DNA of 64,000 nt from Cyclobacteriaceae bacterium (GTDB lineage: Bacteria; Bacteroidota; Bacteroidia; Cytophagales; Cyclobacteriaceae). Under the pieces are notes generated by a model that was given only the letters and a program-made list of their open reading frames with translations, was not told where the DNA came from and did no database searches. Location: positions 248,001 through 312,000 of the forward strand of contig JAEUUG010000013.1 in the NCBI GenBank assembly GCA_016787565.1. Direction: 5' to 3'. The first letter of the stretch is position 1; each line of letters opens with the position of its first letter. Positions 9,280 through 17,919 of the stretch are shown one piece after another. A program made the position numbers and the translations under genes.

Positions 9280-10224
9280 TCAACCGCGAACAAAGGCCGC
9301 TTTGCCCCATTCCGCCCGCTCGACTTCGCTCCATAATTCCGGGAAAAACATGATCTTTTGAAAACGTGGTGGCAAATACTTTTGCCAGTTGGTGCCGCCT
9401 GTGGCCTTAATGTCTTCTGGATCTTTTTGCAAATACCGACCGGCAGATCGCATGTGTGCCAGGGGCCACAACACATTAGCGAGGGTGTCAAATTCGCGCA
9501 AGCAAGAAATCACTTCCGGTGAATTCGGGAAATGGTTCAGGTAAAGCTTACGGAGATTTCGGTCGCGGTATTTCATTCCCGTCTCGAGAAAAAGTCGAAG
9601 GTATTTTTCTTCAAACTGGCGAAGCGTTAACGTTTTCTTTCCTGAAGCAAGCTCTGTGGCACCACTGCGCCAATATAATTTTTCAAGCTGTTGGCCAATG
9701 TCACTGTATTCGAGCATGGCTTCACGCTCGTGCATGGCCACCAGGTTAACCATATCGGTAGAACATATTTCAATTAAGCGGTACTGCGCAGATTGAAATC
9801 CGCTGGCCGGCAATAACGCCATCCGAAACTTCAAAAACTGCTCTTTCTCCATTCCATCTACCATGATGGAAAATGAGTTCTCCAGATTTTGAAAATATCG
9901 AACTATCCGTTTAAGACGATCAACAAAAAACTTCTCTTCAAGGTTTTCATGTTGCGCCAGTTGCTCAATTTCCAGCAACACAAGTTGAAAATACAATTCT
10001 GTAATCTGATGATACAGAATAAAAACCTTTTCATCGGGCAGGCTGGTCTTGGGCGATTGCAGACTTAAGAGCGTGTCGAGGTGAATGTAATCCCAGTAGG
10101 TGAGATAATCCGAATGCAGTAAACCATCCAGATACGATGAAAGGTCCTGCCCCATTACATCATACTTGGCTTGAAGTTTTTTAAGCTGTTCGAGTAAAAT
10201 CGGTTCAACAGAATGATCGGACAT
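9280..10224 (-). CDS. kynA: Tryptophan 2,3-dioxygenase
   Basis: Haem dioxygenase that opens the indole ring of tryptophan to N-formylkynurenine, the first step of the kynurenine pathway. The N-terminal family signature LTYWDYIHLDTLLSLQ is followed by DEKVFILYHQITELYFQLVLLEIEQL, matching the substrate-binding helices. The proximal haem His is expected in WPLAHMRSAGRYLQ, ahead of the family's TGGTNWQKYL motif. The 314-residue length is a little long but usual for Bacteroidota. It is divergent from the acyl-CoA dehydrogenase gene 68 bp away; both may belong to aromatic amino-acid or lysine breakdown. No kynureninase or formamidase is in the window. Confidence 0.9.
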   Translation of the reverse strand: MSDHSVEPILLEQLKKLQAKYDVMGQDLSSYLDGLLHSDYLTYWDYIHLDTLLSLQSPKTSLPDEKVFILYHQITELYFQLVLLEIEQLAQHENLEEKFFVDRLKRIVRYFQNLENSFSIMVDGMEKEQFLKFRMALLPASGFQSAQYRLIEICSTDMVNLVAMHEREAMLEYSDIGQQLEKLYWRSGATELASGKKTLTLRQFEEKYLRLFLETGMKYRDRNLRKLYLNHFPNSPEVISCLREFDTLANVLWPLAHMRSAGRYLQKDPEDIKATGGTNWQKYLPPRFQKIMFFPELWSEVERAEWGKAAFVRG

Positions 10225-10292
10225 TTGTTAAAAAGTAAATGTGAATTACTTGTGTAAATTTACCCGAAAGTTAACCTAATAAACAGAATTGT

Positions 10293-11507
10293 ATGTCGAG
10301 TCATACCGCCTCCGAAACAAAGAAATCACTTAAGCAGGATTTGTTTGAACACCCGGATTTTTATGCCTTGGATGATCTCTTAACAGAAGAACACAAGCTC
10401 ATCCGAAGTTCCGTTCGTGACTTTGTGAAACGTAATATTTCCCCCTACATAGAAGATTGGGCCCAACGCGCTCATTTCCCATATGAAATTGTCCGGAAAT
10501 TCGGAGAGATTGGTGCCTTTGGCCCTACCCTGCCGGAGGAATATGGATGTGGCGGTCTGGATTACATTTCATACGGGCTCATTATGCAGGAAATTGAACG
10601 CGGAGATTCCGGAATGCGGTCTACCGCTTCGGTTCAGGGATCGCTCGTTATGTATCCGATCTATAAATTTGGGAATGAACAACAGCGCAAAAAATACTTA
10701 CCTAAACTGGCATCAGGTGAGTGGCTGGGTTGTTTCGGTCTAACCGAACCGGATCATGGATCAAATCCATCAGGCATGGTGACACATTTTAAAGATATGG
10801 GCGACCATTTTTTATTGAATGGCGCTAAAATGTGGATTTCCAATTCACCCAAAGCCGATGTGGCTGTTGTATGGGCGAAGAATGAAGCCGGCAGAATTCA
10901 GGGGTTGATTGTTGAACGGGGTATGGAAGGATTTTCTACCCCGGAAACCCATGGAAAATGGTCGCTTCGGGCCAGCACCACCGGTGAACTCGTTTTTGAC
11001 AATGTAAAAGTTCCAAAGGAAAATTTATTGACAGGAAAAGATGGTTTGGGTGCTCCCATGATGTGCCTTGATTCTGCACGATACGGAATAGCCTGGGGTG
11101 CCATCGGTGCAGCCATGGATTGTTATGAATCGGCACGCAGGTATGCAGCCGAACGTATTCAATTTGGCAAACCCATAGCCTCCTTTCAATTGGTGCAGAA
11201 AAAACTTGCCGAAATGCTTTCTGAAATTACAAAAGCACAATTACTAAACTGGCGATTGGGCGTGTTAATGAACGAAGGCAAAGCCACAACTCCGCAGATA
11301 TCACTGGCCAAGCGAAACAATGTGCATGTTGCCCTGGAAATTGCACGTGAAGCACGGCAGATTCACGGTGGTATGGGCATCACCGGAGAGTATCCGATTA
11401 TGCGCCACATGATGAACTTGGAGTCGGTGGTAACCTATGAAGGAACACATGACATTCATCTGCTCATTCTCGGAAATAAGATCACAGGAATTCCAGCATT
11501 CGTTTAG
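10293..11507 (+). CDS. gcdH: Acyl-CoA dehydrogenase, glutaryl-CoA dehydrogenase-like
   Basis: FAD-dependent acyl-CoA dehydrogenase of 404 residues. The N-terminal helical domain is followed by the FAD/substrate strand LGCFGLTEPDHGSNPSGM and MWISNSPKADVAVVWAK. C-terminal helices contain RIQFGKPIASFQLVQKKLAEM and the catalytic-Glu motif VVTYEGTHDIHLLILG. That last motif, with ITGIPAF, is typical of glutaryl-CoA dehydrogenases, which convert glutaryl-CoA to crotonyl-CoA and CO2 in lysine and tryptophan catabolism. The position beside tryptophan dioxygenase supports this but does not prove it. A perfect hairpin terminator follows the stop codon. Confidence 0.85.
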   Translation: MSSHTASETKKSLKQDLFEHPDFYALDDLLTEEHKLIRSSVRDFVKRNISPYIEDWAQRAHFPYEIVRKFGEIGAFGPTLPEEYGCGGLDYISYGLIMQEIERGDSGMRSTASVQGSLVMYPIYKFGNEQQRKKYLPKLASGEWLGCFGLTEPDHGSNPSGMVTHFKDMGDHFLLNGAKMWISNSPKADVAVVWAKNEAGRIQGLIVERGMEGFSTPETHGKWSLRASTTGELVFDNVKVPKENLLTGKDGLGAPMMCLDSARYGIAWGAIGAAMDCYESARRYAAERIQFGKPIASFQLVQKKLAEMLSEITKAQLLNWRLGVLMNEGKATTPQISLAKRNNVHVALEIAREARQIHGGMGITGEYPIMRHMMNLESVVTYEGTHDIHLLILGNKITGIPAFV

Positions 11508-11520
11508 TGATCGATCATAC

Positions 11521-11562
11521 ACAGAGCATTGCCAACAGTTGACTTTGGTATGCTCTGTTTTT
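11521..11562. terminator. Rho-independent terminator between convergent genes
   Basis: A 9-bp stem, ACAGAGCAT pairing with ATGCTCTGT, with internal CCA/TGG pairing possible in the loop, is followed by a T run. It lies between the acyl-CoA dehydrogenase and the convergent DUF1573 gene and overlaps the stop codon of the latter. Confidence 0.85.
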
Positions 11563-12647
11563 CAATCTTCTATGTAGGCGGTGAGCGTAACGCGCTGTAC
11601 CGGATTTTGTGGATCGTTTGAGTATATCGTTAACGCTTTCGTCTGGGTTCCCCTTCGGTCTTGTGGATTCAGCGTTACTTTAATCGAACTACTCTCTCCT
11701 GGTTTCACGGTAAGTTTTGATGCCGATGCCGACAAGCATGTACAATTCGGTTGAAGCGCCTTTATCGTCAATTCCTTCTTTCCTGTATTGGTAAATTGAA
11801 CCTCACGAACACTAACATTGCTCTGCTTTACTCTGCCAAAATCAAGGTTATAGCTGGTCAATCGTAAGTGAGCTGCCTTCGCCACCTCATCCGGAGTTAG
11901 TTCAGGGAAATAATCTTCCAATGTGGCGTAAACCGTGATTGATTTAATGGGGTTAAGTTCATCATCGGTGGTAATCTCAACGTTATCCGACTGAAATCCA
12001 TATTGATTTTTCAACTTCCCGTTATAGCTGACTTTCACAATGCCTTTTGTACCCGGAGCCAGTATTGCCGGAACTACATCCACCCGGATATATTTGGGTG
12101 ATACCACCTGACCGGTAAACGATATTGCTTTACTCCCACCGTTTAATACCTGAAATTCCTTCACCATAAATTCATCTCGAACAAAAACCTTCCCCATATT
12201 AAAAGAGGTTGTTTTCATTTTCCAGTTGCCGTTCACTAGCTGAAATTCTTTTTCTGCCGCTGGTCCGGCTATATCAACCTGACCTTTAATCTGAAGTACA
12301 ATGGGGTTAGCATCCAGGTCTGTTGTAACCGTTAGTGACTTGTTAAAATATCCGGGCCGTCCCTGCGGATTATAACTTGCTTGTATAAAGCCTGTTTTTC
12401 CAGGCGCAATGGGTTCGCGTGTCCAATCGGGCGTTGTACATCCACAGGAAGCCTGCACGGTGAGCACTTTCACATGCCTGCCGCTGTTATTTGTAAAAAC
12501 AAATTCATGCAGTACGGATCCTCCGCTCTCATCCACCCTGCCAAAATCAAAAATCTCTTCCCGGAAGGCTAGCAATTTTGATTGCTGCGCAAGCACAGAG
12601 GAGAAAGCCATCATCAACAAGAGGCATCCCAAAAATTGTTTCTTCAT
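11562..12647 (-). CDS. Exported DUF1573 / ASH-like multidomain protein
   Basis: A signal peptide (hydrophobic run ending SSVLAQQ) is followed by about three immunoglobulin-like domains. The first (about residues 28-128) and last (about 265-360) are clear DUF1573 domains: each begins with an FDFGRV or LDFGRV strand, has a SCGCT or NCTCL cysteine pair, and then a PGxxxxIxxxxNPQxRxG hairpin. The middle domain is more diverged. Such domains are common in periplasmic or surface proteins of Bacteroidota; no enzymatic residues are seen. I take ATG 12647; a GTG lies one codon upstream. It is divergent from trpS. Confidence 0.82.
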   Translation of the reverse strand: MKKQFLGCLLLMMAFSSVLAQQSKLLAFREEIFDFGRVDESGGSVLHEFVFTNNSGRHVKVLTVQASCGCTTPDWTREPIAPGKTGFIQASYNPQGRPGYFNKSLTVTTDLDANPIVLQIKGQVDIAGPAAEKEFQLVNGNWKMKTTSFNMGKVFVRDEFMVKEFQVLNGGSKAISFTGQVVSPKYIRVDVVPAILAPGTKGIVKVSYNGKLKNQYGFQSDNVEITTDDELNPIKSITVYATLEDYFPELTPDEVAKAAHLRLTSYNLDFGRVKQSNVSVREVQFTNTGKKELTIKALQPNCTCLSASASKLTVKPGESSSIKVTLNPQDRRGTQTKALTIYSNDPQNPVQRVTLTAYIED

Positions 12648-12719
12648 CACCTTGATTTTAGTTGAGCCAAAGTTAAAACATAATTCACTTCAGCTTTATT
12701 TTATTTTCTTTGCAAAACT

Positions 12720-13691
12720 ATGGCAAGAATTTTAACAGGTATTCAGAGCAGTGGGCGTCCGCATTTGGGTAATCTGCTGGGCGCAATCATTCCGGCAATC
12801 CGTCTTTCACAGCAATCGGGAAACGAGTCATTCTTCTTTATTGCCGACTTGCATTCCTTAACCACCATAAAGGATGCCGAAACCCGCATTCAAAATGTTC
12901 GGGCTGTAGCTGCGGCATGGCTCGCTTTTGGTTTTGATGTTGAGAAGAATTGCCTTTACCGCCAGTCGCGAATTCCTGAAGTATGTGAACTCACCTGGTA
13001 TCTCAACTGCCTTACGCCCTTCCCCATGTTGGCCAATGCCCATTCTTTCAAAGATAAATCGGAACGGCTTGCCGATGTTAATGCGGGACTCTTCACTTAC
13101 CCCGTATTGATGACGGCCGACATTATTCTGTATGATGCGCATTTCGTACCGGTAGGCAAAGACCAGAAACAACATTTGGAGATGGCGCGCGATATTGCCT
13201 CTGCTTTTAATACGCAGTATGGAGAAACATTTGTTGTGCCGGAAGCTAAAATTGAAGAGCACGTTATGACCATCCCGGGCACGGATGGCCAGAAGATGAG
13301 TAAGTCGTACGGAAACATCATTGATATTTTTCTTCCTGAAAAAGAGTTACGCAAGCAGGTAATGGCCATCGTAACCGACAGTACACCATTGGAGTCTCCC
13401 AAGAATCCGGATCAGGATACTACGTTTGCCATCTATAGCTTATTGGCAACCCCAGATCAAATACAATCCTTACGGGAGCGATACCTGGCCGGAAATTTTG
13501 GTTATGGTCACGCCAAACAGGAACTCTATGAACTGATTCTGAAAAAATATAGCCGTGAGCGGGAGGCCTTTAATTTTTACATGTCGAATACAGAAGCACT
13601 CGATCAAAAGCTTGAGCAAGGTGAGGCAAAAGCTCGAGTCATTGCGCGCGAAGTATTGGATCGAGCCAGAAAGAAATTGGGGTTTGTTTAA
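12720..13691 (+). CDS. trpS: Tryptophanyl-tRNA synthetase
   Basis: Class I aminoacyl-tRNA synthetase charging tRNA-Trp. The HIGH-equivalent is SSGRPHLGNLLGAI near residue 12 and the KMSKS loop is GQKMSKSYGN near residue 196. PVLMTADIILYDAHFVPVGKDQKQHLEMARDIA is the family's substrate-binding region. The 323-residue length is normal. It is transcribed divergently from the DUF1573 gene, and the short upstream region ends in a TTTTCTTTG stretch close to the Bacteroidota -7 element. Confidence 0.96.
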   Translation: MARILTGIQSSGRPHLGNLLGAIIPAIRLSQQSGNESFFFIADLHSLTTIKDAETRIQNVRAVAAAWLAFGFDVEKNCLYRQSRIPEVCELTWYLNCLTPFPMLANAHSFKDKSERLADVNAGLFTYPVLMTADIILYDAHFVPVGKDQKQHLEMARDIASAFNTQYGETFVVPEAKIEEHVMTIPGTDGQKMSKSYGNIIDIFLPEKELRKQVMAIVTDSTPLESPKNPDQDTTFAIYSLLATPDQIQSLRERYLAGNFGYGHAKQELYELILKKYSREREAFNFYMSNTEALDQKLEQGEAKARVIAREVLDRARKKLGFV

Positions 13692-13749
13692 TGTTTGATG
13701 AGCAGGTGTTTTTGCTTGTCCATTCTTAACTCCACCTCAACGACTTAAA

Positions 13750-14109
13750 TTATTTAGCTTCCCAGACTACTTGTTGTGTATCCACACCGATAGTGAGCAA
13801 AATCCGTGTGGGATTTGTAGCTAATACCAGCTTCGTGTCCTTCCCCGGCAGCTTGTCTACTTCTACATATACACCCTTTCCCAGGTAAGCAATGGGCATC
13901 AACACATCGCTGTCGGGACAATATTCATCATGAACATGCTGTAAAGCATCCTCCAGGTATTCACCATAGTTTTCTTGAAACACATCTTCGAGATCATGAA
14001 GTTGCTCTTCCAGGTCATCATATTTTGGGTTATTGTAGTCAATCTTGCTGAGCTCATTCCGCTTGGTAACAATTTCCTGAAGCGCTTTATCCAATGCTTT
14101 AACGTCCAT
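13750..14109 (-). CDS. Conserved hypothetical protein, 119 residues
   Basis: A small soluble protein with no family that I recognise with confidence. The N-terminal half is an acidic helical region (DLEEQLHDLEDVFQENYGEYLEDAL) followed by a short DEYCPDSDVLMPIAYLG segment. The C-terminal half alternates beta-type residues (VYVEVDKLPG, KLVLATNPTRILLTIG). It has no signal peptide or membrane segment. It is convergent with trpS and divergent from the HPPD gene. Clean codon use and an isolated frame support a real gene. Confidence 0.7.
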   Translation of the reverse strand: MDVKALDKALQEIVTKRNELSKIDYNNPKYDDLEEQLHDLEDVFQENYGEYLEDALQHVHDEYCPDSDVLMPIAYLGKGVYVEVDKLPGKDTKLVLATNPTRILLTIGVDTQQVVWEAK

Positions 14110-14297
14110 AGAGAAGAAAATTTTCGTAAAGATTAAAGATTTCAGGGAATAACAAAAGAATAGTTTCGGGACGCCTTCATTACAAGTACATTATTTGGCA
14201 ACAACCTCATATTCAGGCGCCCTTGACCAATAAAAATCTATGAAGCGCGATTTCACAGAACTTCCTTTTTATCATACCAAACAGTGCATGGTAAGCA

Positions 14298-14305
14298 CTA
14301 ATTTT
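14298..14305 (+). promoter_or_regulatory. Candidate -7 element for the HPPD gene
   Basis: TAATTTTG matches the Bacteroidota -7 consensus TAnnTTTG exactly and lies 20 bp before the start codon. No good TTG is found at the expected -33 position, so confidence is modest. The rest of 14110-14324 shows nothing else. Confidence 0.4.
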
Positions 14306-14324
14306 GTGCTATATGTAAATCATT

Positions 14325-15419
14325 ATGACAGAAGACTTCCTCCCGATCAATGGCACAGACTACATCGAATTCTATGTTGGTAACGCCAAACAGGCAGCAC
14401 TATTCTATCAGCACTGCATGGGATTTACTCTCGTTGCCTATGCCGGGCCCGAAACAGGTGTGCGCAATCGTGTATCGTATGTACTGCAACAAAACAAAAT
14501 CAGGTTTGTACTAACTACATCGCTCGAAAAAGATTCCGATATCTCTGCGCATGTTAACACACATGGTGATGGCGTAAAAGTATTAGCCCTGTGGGTTGAT
14601 GATGCCCGCAAATCACATTATGAAACCACCTCCCGCGGAGCGGTTTCTTCGCAAGAACCCGTTGTGCTACACGATGAATTTGGTGAGGTGGTTGTTGCTT
14701 CGATCAAAACCTATGGTGAAACCATTCACACCTTTGTAGAAAGAAAGAATTATAAAGGACCTTTCCTGCCAGGATATAAAGCGCGTCAGTCAACCTTGAA
14801 AGTTGAACCCATCGGACTGAAGCATGTTGATCACTGTGTGGGAAATGTAGAACTCGGACAAATGAACACATGGGTAGACTTCTACGAAAAAGTTATGGGC
14901 TTCAAGCTGCTCGTGACATTCGATGATGCTGACATCTCTACAGAATATAGTGCGCTCATGTCTAAAGTAGTTTCGAATGGAAACGGTTATATCAAGTTTC
15001 CTATCAATGAGCCGGCTATGGGGAAAAAGAAATCACAAATTGAGGAGTACTTAGACTTCTATCATGGAGCAGGCGTTCAGCACATCGCCATTGCTACCGA
15101 TGATATTATTCAAACCGTCAGTCAGTTGCGTGAACGTGGTATGGAGTTTCTTTATGTACCTGAAACATATTATGAAGATATTCTGGATCGTGTAGGCGCT
15201 ATCGATGAGGATTTAAAAGAACTGAAAAAACTCAACATCCTCATTGATCGTGATGAGGAAGGATACCTGCTGCAAATTTTTACCAAACCAGTTCAGGACA
15301 GGCCTACACTCTTCTTCGAGATCATTGAGCGAAACGGGGCCCGATCCTTTGGAAAGGGGAATTTCAAAGCCTTGTTTGAATCCATTGAACGCGAACAAGC
15401 GCTGCGTGGAAATCTGTAA
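14325..15419 (+). CDS. hppD: 4-Hydroxyphenylpyruvate dioxygenase
   Basis: Non-haem Fe(II) dioxygenase converting 4-hydroxyphenylpyruvate to homogentisate in tyrosine and phenylalanine breakdown. Two VOC-type domains are visible. The C-terminal one carries the iron ligands: His in LKHVDHCVGNV (about residue 168), His in GVQHIAIATDD (about 247) and Glu in PTLFFEIIERNGARSFGKGNF (about 327). The 364-residue length is standard. Homogentisate dioxygenase, its usual partner, is not within the window. The start codon follows a TAATTTTG -7 element. Confidence 0.95.
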   Translation: MTEDFLPINGTDYIEFYVGNAKQAALFYQHCMGFTLVAYAGPETGVRNRVSYVLQQNKIRFVLTTSLEKDSDISAHVNTHGDGVKVLALWVDDARKSHYETTSRGAVSSQEPVVLHDEFGEVVVASIKTYGETIHTFVERKNYKGPFLPGYKARQSTLKVEPIGLKHVDHCVGNVELGQMNTWVDFYEKVMGFKLLVTFDDADISTEYSALMSKVVSNGNGYIKFPINEPAMGKKKSQIEEYLDFYHGAGVQHIAIATDDIIQTVSQLRERGMEFLYVPETYYEDILDRVGAIDEDLKELKKLNILIDRDEEGYLLQIFTKPVQDRPTLFFEIIERNGARSFGKGNFKALFESIEREQALRGNL

Positions 15420-15498
15420 CCAATCCGAAATTGTAGACGAAAGTTCAGTGTTGTTTGTTGGCTGTGGACTTTCCGCTTCGCATGAACTCACTTTTTTA

Positions 15499-15506
15499 TA
15501 TTTTTG
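15499..15506 (+). promoter_or_regulatory. Candidate -7 element for the phosphohexomutase gene
   Basis: TATTTTTG fits TAnnTTTG and lies 20 bp before the ATG. The -33 position reads TTC rather than TTG. Confidence 0.4.
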
Positions 15507-15525
15507 AGTTTAAAACCATTTTTCC

Positions 15526-17256
15526 ATGTCCGAACTCCTCCAACAGGTACAAACAAAAGCAAACCACTGGCTCGCTAGCACCGTAATTGACAATCAAACA
15601 AAAAAACAGGTACAGGCTCTCCTCGATAAGTCGGATGCAAAAGAGTTGATTGACAGTTTCTACAAAGATCTTGAGTTTGGCACAGGCGGGTTGCGTGGTA
15701 TTATGGGTGTTGGCTCTAACTGCATGAACCAGTTCACCGTGGGTAAAGCCACACAAGGTTTGGCCAATTATCTCAACAAAACATATCCTGGTAAAATCAT
15801 CAAAGTTGCCATTGCCCACGATAACAGGAACAACGGTCGATACTTCGCACAGATTACGGCCAATGTTTTCGCAGCCAATGGTATTCAGGTTTACATGTTT
15901 CCGGAACTTCGCCCCACCCCTCTTCTTTCCTTTGCCATTCGGTACCTGAAGTGTGATTCCGGCATCGTGGTGACCGCCTCGCATAATCCGAAAGAATATA
16001 ATGGGTATAAAGCCTATTGGAATGATGGAGCCCAGGTGGTTCCTCCACATGATCAAAATATTATCGAAGAAGTTAATGCAATTACTTCCTTTGAGCAGAT
16101 AAAGTTTACCGCCATCGCTTCCAATATCCACACCATCGGACCGGAGGTTGAACAGGCGTACTATGCAGAAGTAAAAAGAATCATTCCGAAGCAGGATGTG
16201 ATTGCTCGGCATCACAACATACCGCTTGTCTACACCAGCATCCACGGTACCGGCATAACCATGATACCCGAATGCCTGAAGCAAATCGGATTCACCAACA
16301 TTCACGTAGTAGAAGAGCAAGCTGTAACCGATGGAAATTTCCCAACGGTGAAATCACCAAACCCTGAAGAGCAATCGGCCATGGAAATGGTAATCGAAAA
16401 AGGTAAGGCTGTAGGTGCAACGATGGTTATGGCCACTGATCCGGATGCAGATCGCGTAGGCATTGGTGTTCGTCAAGCGGATGGATCATTCATTTTACTA
16501 AATGGCAATCAGGCGTTTTGTCTGATGATGTATTTTATCCTGAAAAACCTCCAGGAAAAAAAGGATGCCTACATCGCCAAAACCATTGTTACTTCTGAAC
16601 TGGTGGACGCCATGGCAAACAACCTTGGGGTGGAATGCTACAACACGCTGACAGGATTTAAATACATCGCTGAACTGATGGGCAAACTGGAAGGGAAGAA
16701 AAAGTTTATCGCAGCTGGTGAAGAAAGTTACGGCTATATGGCCGGTGACTTTGTGCGCGATAAAGATGCTGTATCGGCTTGTGCTTTCTTTGCAGCCATG
16801 GCGGCCTGCGCCACCGATGAAGGAAAATCGTTGTACGATTGGCTGATTGATATGTATGTTGAATTCGGGTATTACAAAGAAGGGCTGGTCAACGTAGTTA
16901 AAAAAGGACAGCAAGGCGAACAGGAGATCAAAGCCATGATGGAGAAATTTCGAAACAATCCGCCTTCCGATATCACCGGTAGTAAAGTTGAGCGATTTTT
17001 GGATTATAAATCACTGAAAGAAAAAAACCTGCTTACAGGCGAAACGACCTCCCTCCATTTTCCCGTATCCGATGTGCTTCAATTTTACCTTGAAGATGGA
17101 ACCAAAGTTTCGGTGCGGCCATCCGGAACAGAACCAAAAATCAAGTTTTATGTAAGCGTGCATGCCGACCTGCCGGCACGCGAACAGTTTGATGATGTTT
17201 CCGCTGTGCTGAGTAAAAAGATTAAGGATATCGAACAGTACCTGCTCGCGATTTAA
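15526..17256 (+). CDS. Phosphoglucomutase/phosphomannomutase family protein
   Basis: Alpha-D-phosphohexomutase interconverting hexose 1- and 6-phosphates. All four signature loops are present: the phosphoserine loop VVTASHNPKEYNGYK (about residue 150), the Mg loop ATDPDADRVGIG (about 307), the sugar-binding loop AAGEESYGYM (about 405) and the phosphate-binding loop VRPSGTEPKIKFYV (about 532). The 576 residues match the long bacterial PgcA-type branch. The sugar specificity cannot be told from the sequence. The DinB-like gene follows only 4 bp downstream and is probably cotranscribed. Confidence 0.92.
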   Translation: MSELLQQVQTKANHWLASTVIDNQTKKQVQALLDKSDAKELIDSFYKDLEFGTGGLRGIMGVGSNCMNQFTVGKATQGLANYLNKTYPGKIIKVAIAHDNRNNGRYFAQITANVFAANGIQVYMFPELRPTPLLSFAIRYLKCDSGIVVTASHNPKEYNGYKAYWNDGAQVVPPHDQNIIEEVNAITSFEQIKFTAIASNIHTIGPEVEQAYYAEVKRIIPKQDVIARHHNIPLVYTSIHGTGITMIPECLKQIGFTNIHVVEEQAVTDGNFPTVKSPNPEEQSAMEMVIEKGKAVGATMVMATDPDADRVGIGVRQADGSFILLNGNQAFCLMMYFILKNLQEKKDAYIAKTIVTSELVDAMANNLGVECYNTLTGFKYIAELMGKLEGKKKFIAAGEESYGYMAGDFVRDKDAVSACAFFAAMAACATDEGKSLYDWLIDMYVEFGYYKEGLVNVVKKGQQGEQEIKAMMEKFRNNPPSDITGSKVERFLDYKSLKEKNLLTGETTSLHFPVSDVLQFYLEDGTKVSVRPSGTEPKIKFYVSVHADLPAREQFDDVSAVLSKKIKDIEQYLLAI

Positions 17257-17260
17257 CGGG

Positions 17261-17716
17261 ATGGAAAAACTGTTTCTCGACTCACTTTATAAACTCTTCG
17301 AGCGCGACCTCAATAAACTCGAAGAAGAAATAAAACTCTATCCGGGTGAAGAGTTGATCTGGGCCGTTCAGGGAGATATAAAGAACTCCGCTGGTAATCT
17401 TTGCCTTCATCTCTGCGGAAACCTTCAACATTATATTGGAAAAAATATTGGTGGAGCATATTACGTCCGCAATCGCGAGCTGGAGTTCTCCGCCAGAAAC
17501 ATTCCACAAATAGAACTACTCCAACTGATTTCAACCACCCGGGAAATTGTACTGGCAACATTGCTACAAACAGATTCAGCAATCTTAGAAAAGGAATACC
17601 CCGAAAAGGTATTTAGTTACTCCATGTCACATGCCTATTTTCTCATCCATCTGGAGGGCCACCTGAATTATCATTTGGGACAAATCAACTATCACCGCAG
17701 ACTGGTGCAGCAATGA
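17261..17716 (+). CDS. DinB/DUF1572-like protein
   Basis: A 151-residue helical protein of the DinB-like four-helix superfamily. Possible metal-site histidines are seen in NLCLHLCGNLQHYIG (second helix) and in the C-terminal stretch HLEGHLNYHLGQINYHRR. Family members bind divalent metals, and some act as thiol transferases; the substrate here is unknown. The gene starts 4 bp after the phosphohexomutase stop, so it is likely read from the same transcript. Confidence 0.75.
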   Translation: MEKLFLDSLYKLFERDLNKLEEEIKLYPGEELIWAVQGDIKNSAGNLCLHLCGNLQHYIGKNIGGAYYVRNRELEFSARNIPQIELLQLISTTREIVLATLLQTDSAILEKEYPEKVFSYSMSHAYFLIHLEGHLNYHLGQINYHRRLVQQ

Positions 17717-17730
17717 AATAGAAGATTCTG

Positions 17731-17738
17731 TATCTTTA
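17731..17738 (+). promoter_or_regulatory. Candidate -7 element before the small two-gene module
   Basis: TATCTTTA differs from TAnnTTTG by one base. It lies just after the DinB-like gene and 12 bp before the 58-codon gene, so it could give the module its own promoter. Confidence 0.3.
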
Positions 17739-17742
17739 TACC

Positions 17743-17919
17743 ATGCGTGTCAGAAAGACAACATTCGAAGAAGATCTACGATTAAAAGAAGAAGCGTTCC
17801 TGAAGTTAACCGGAGAAGAGCGTTTACAGATGCTTACACGCATTAACGAGCGCTCACGAAAAGACATCGGAAAGGATAAATTCAAAGGATCACGCGTAAG
17901 GGTAAAACGGCTAGAATGA
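17743..17919 (+). CDS. Small charged protein, partner of the downstream nucleotidyltransferase
   Basis: A 58-codon ORF from ATG 17743 to TGA 17919. The product is highly charged and helical: MRVRKTTFEEDLRLKEEAF, then LTGEERLQMLTRINERSRK, ending in a basic GSRVRVKRLE tail. It overlaps the next gene by the ATGA tetranucleotide, the strongest sign of a coupled pair. Small helical proteins encoded just before an AbiEii/MNT-like nucleotidyltransferase often form a toxin-antitoxin-like couple. The family is not recognised here, so the role is inferred from context only. Confidence 0.65.
   Translation: MRVRKTTFEEDLRLKEEAFLKLTGEERLQMLTRINERSRKDIGKDKFKGSRVRVKRLE

Noticed and set aside
15496-16320. 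274-codon minus-strand ORF opposite the phosphohexomutase
   Set aside because: It is fully antisense to a gene with all catalytic motifs; no recognisable family or signal is present.
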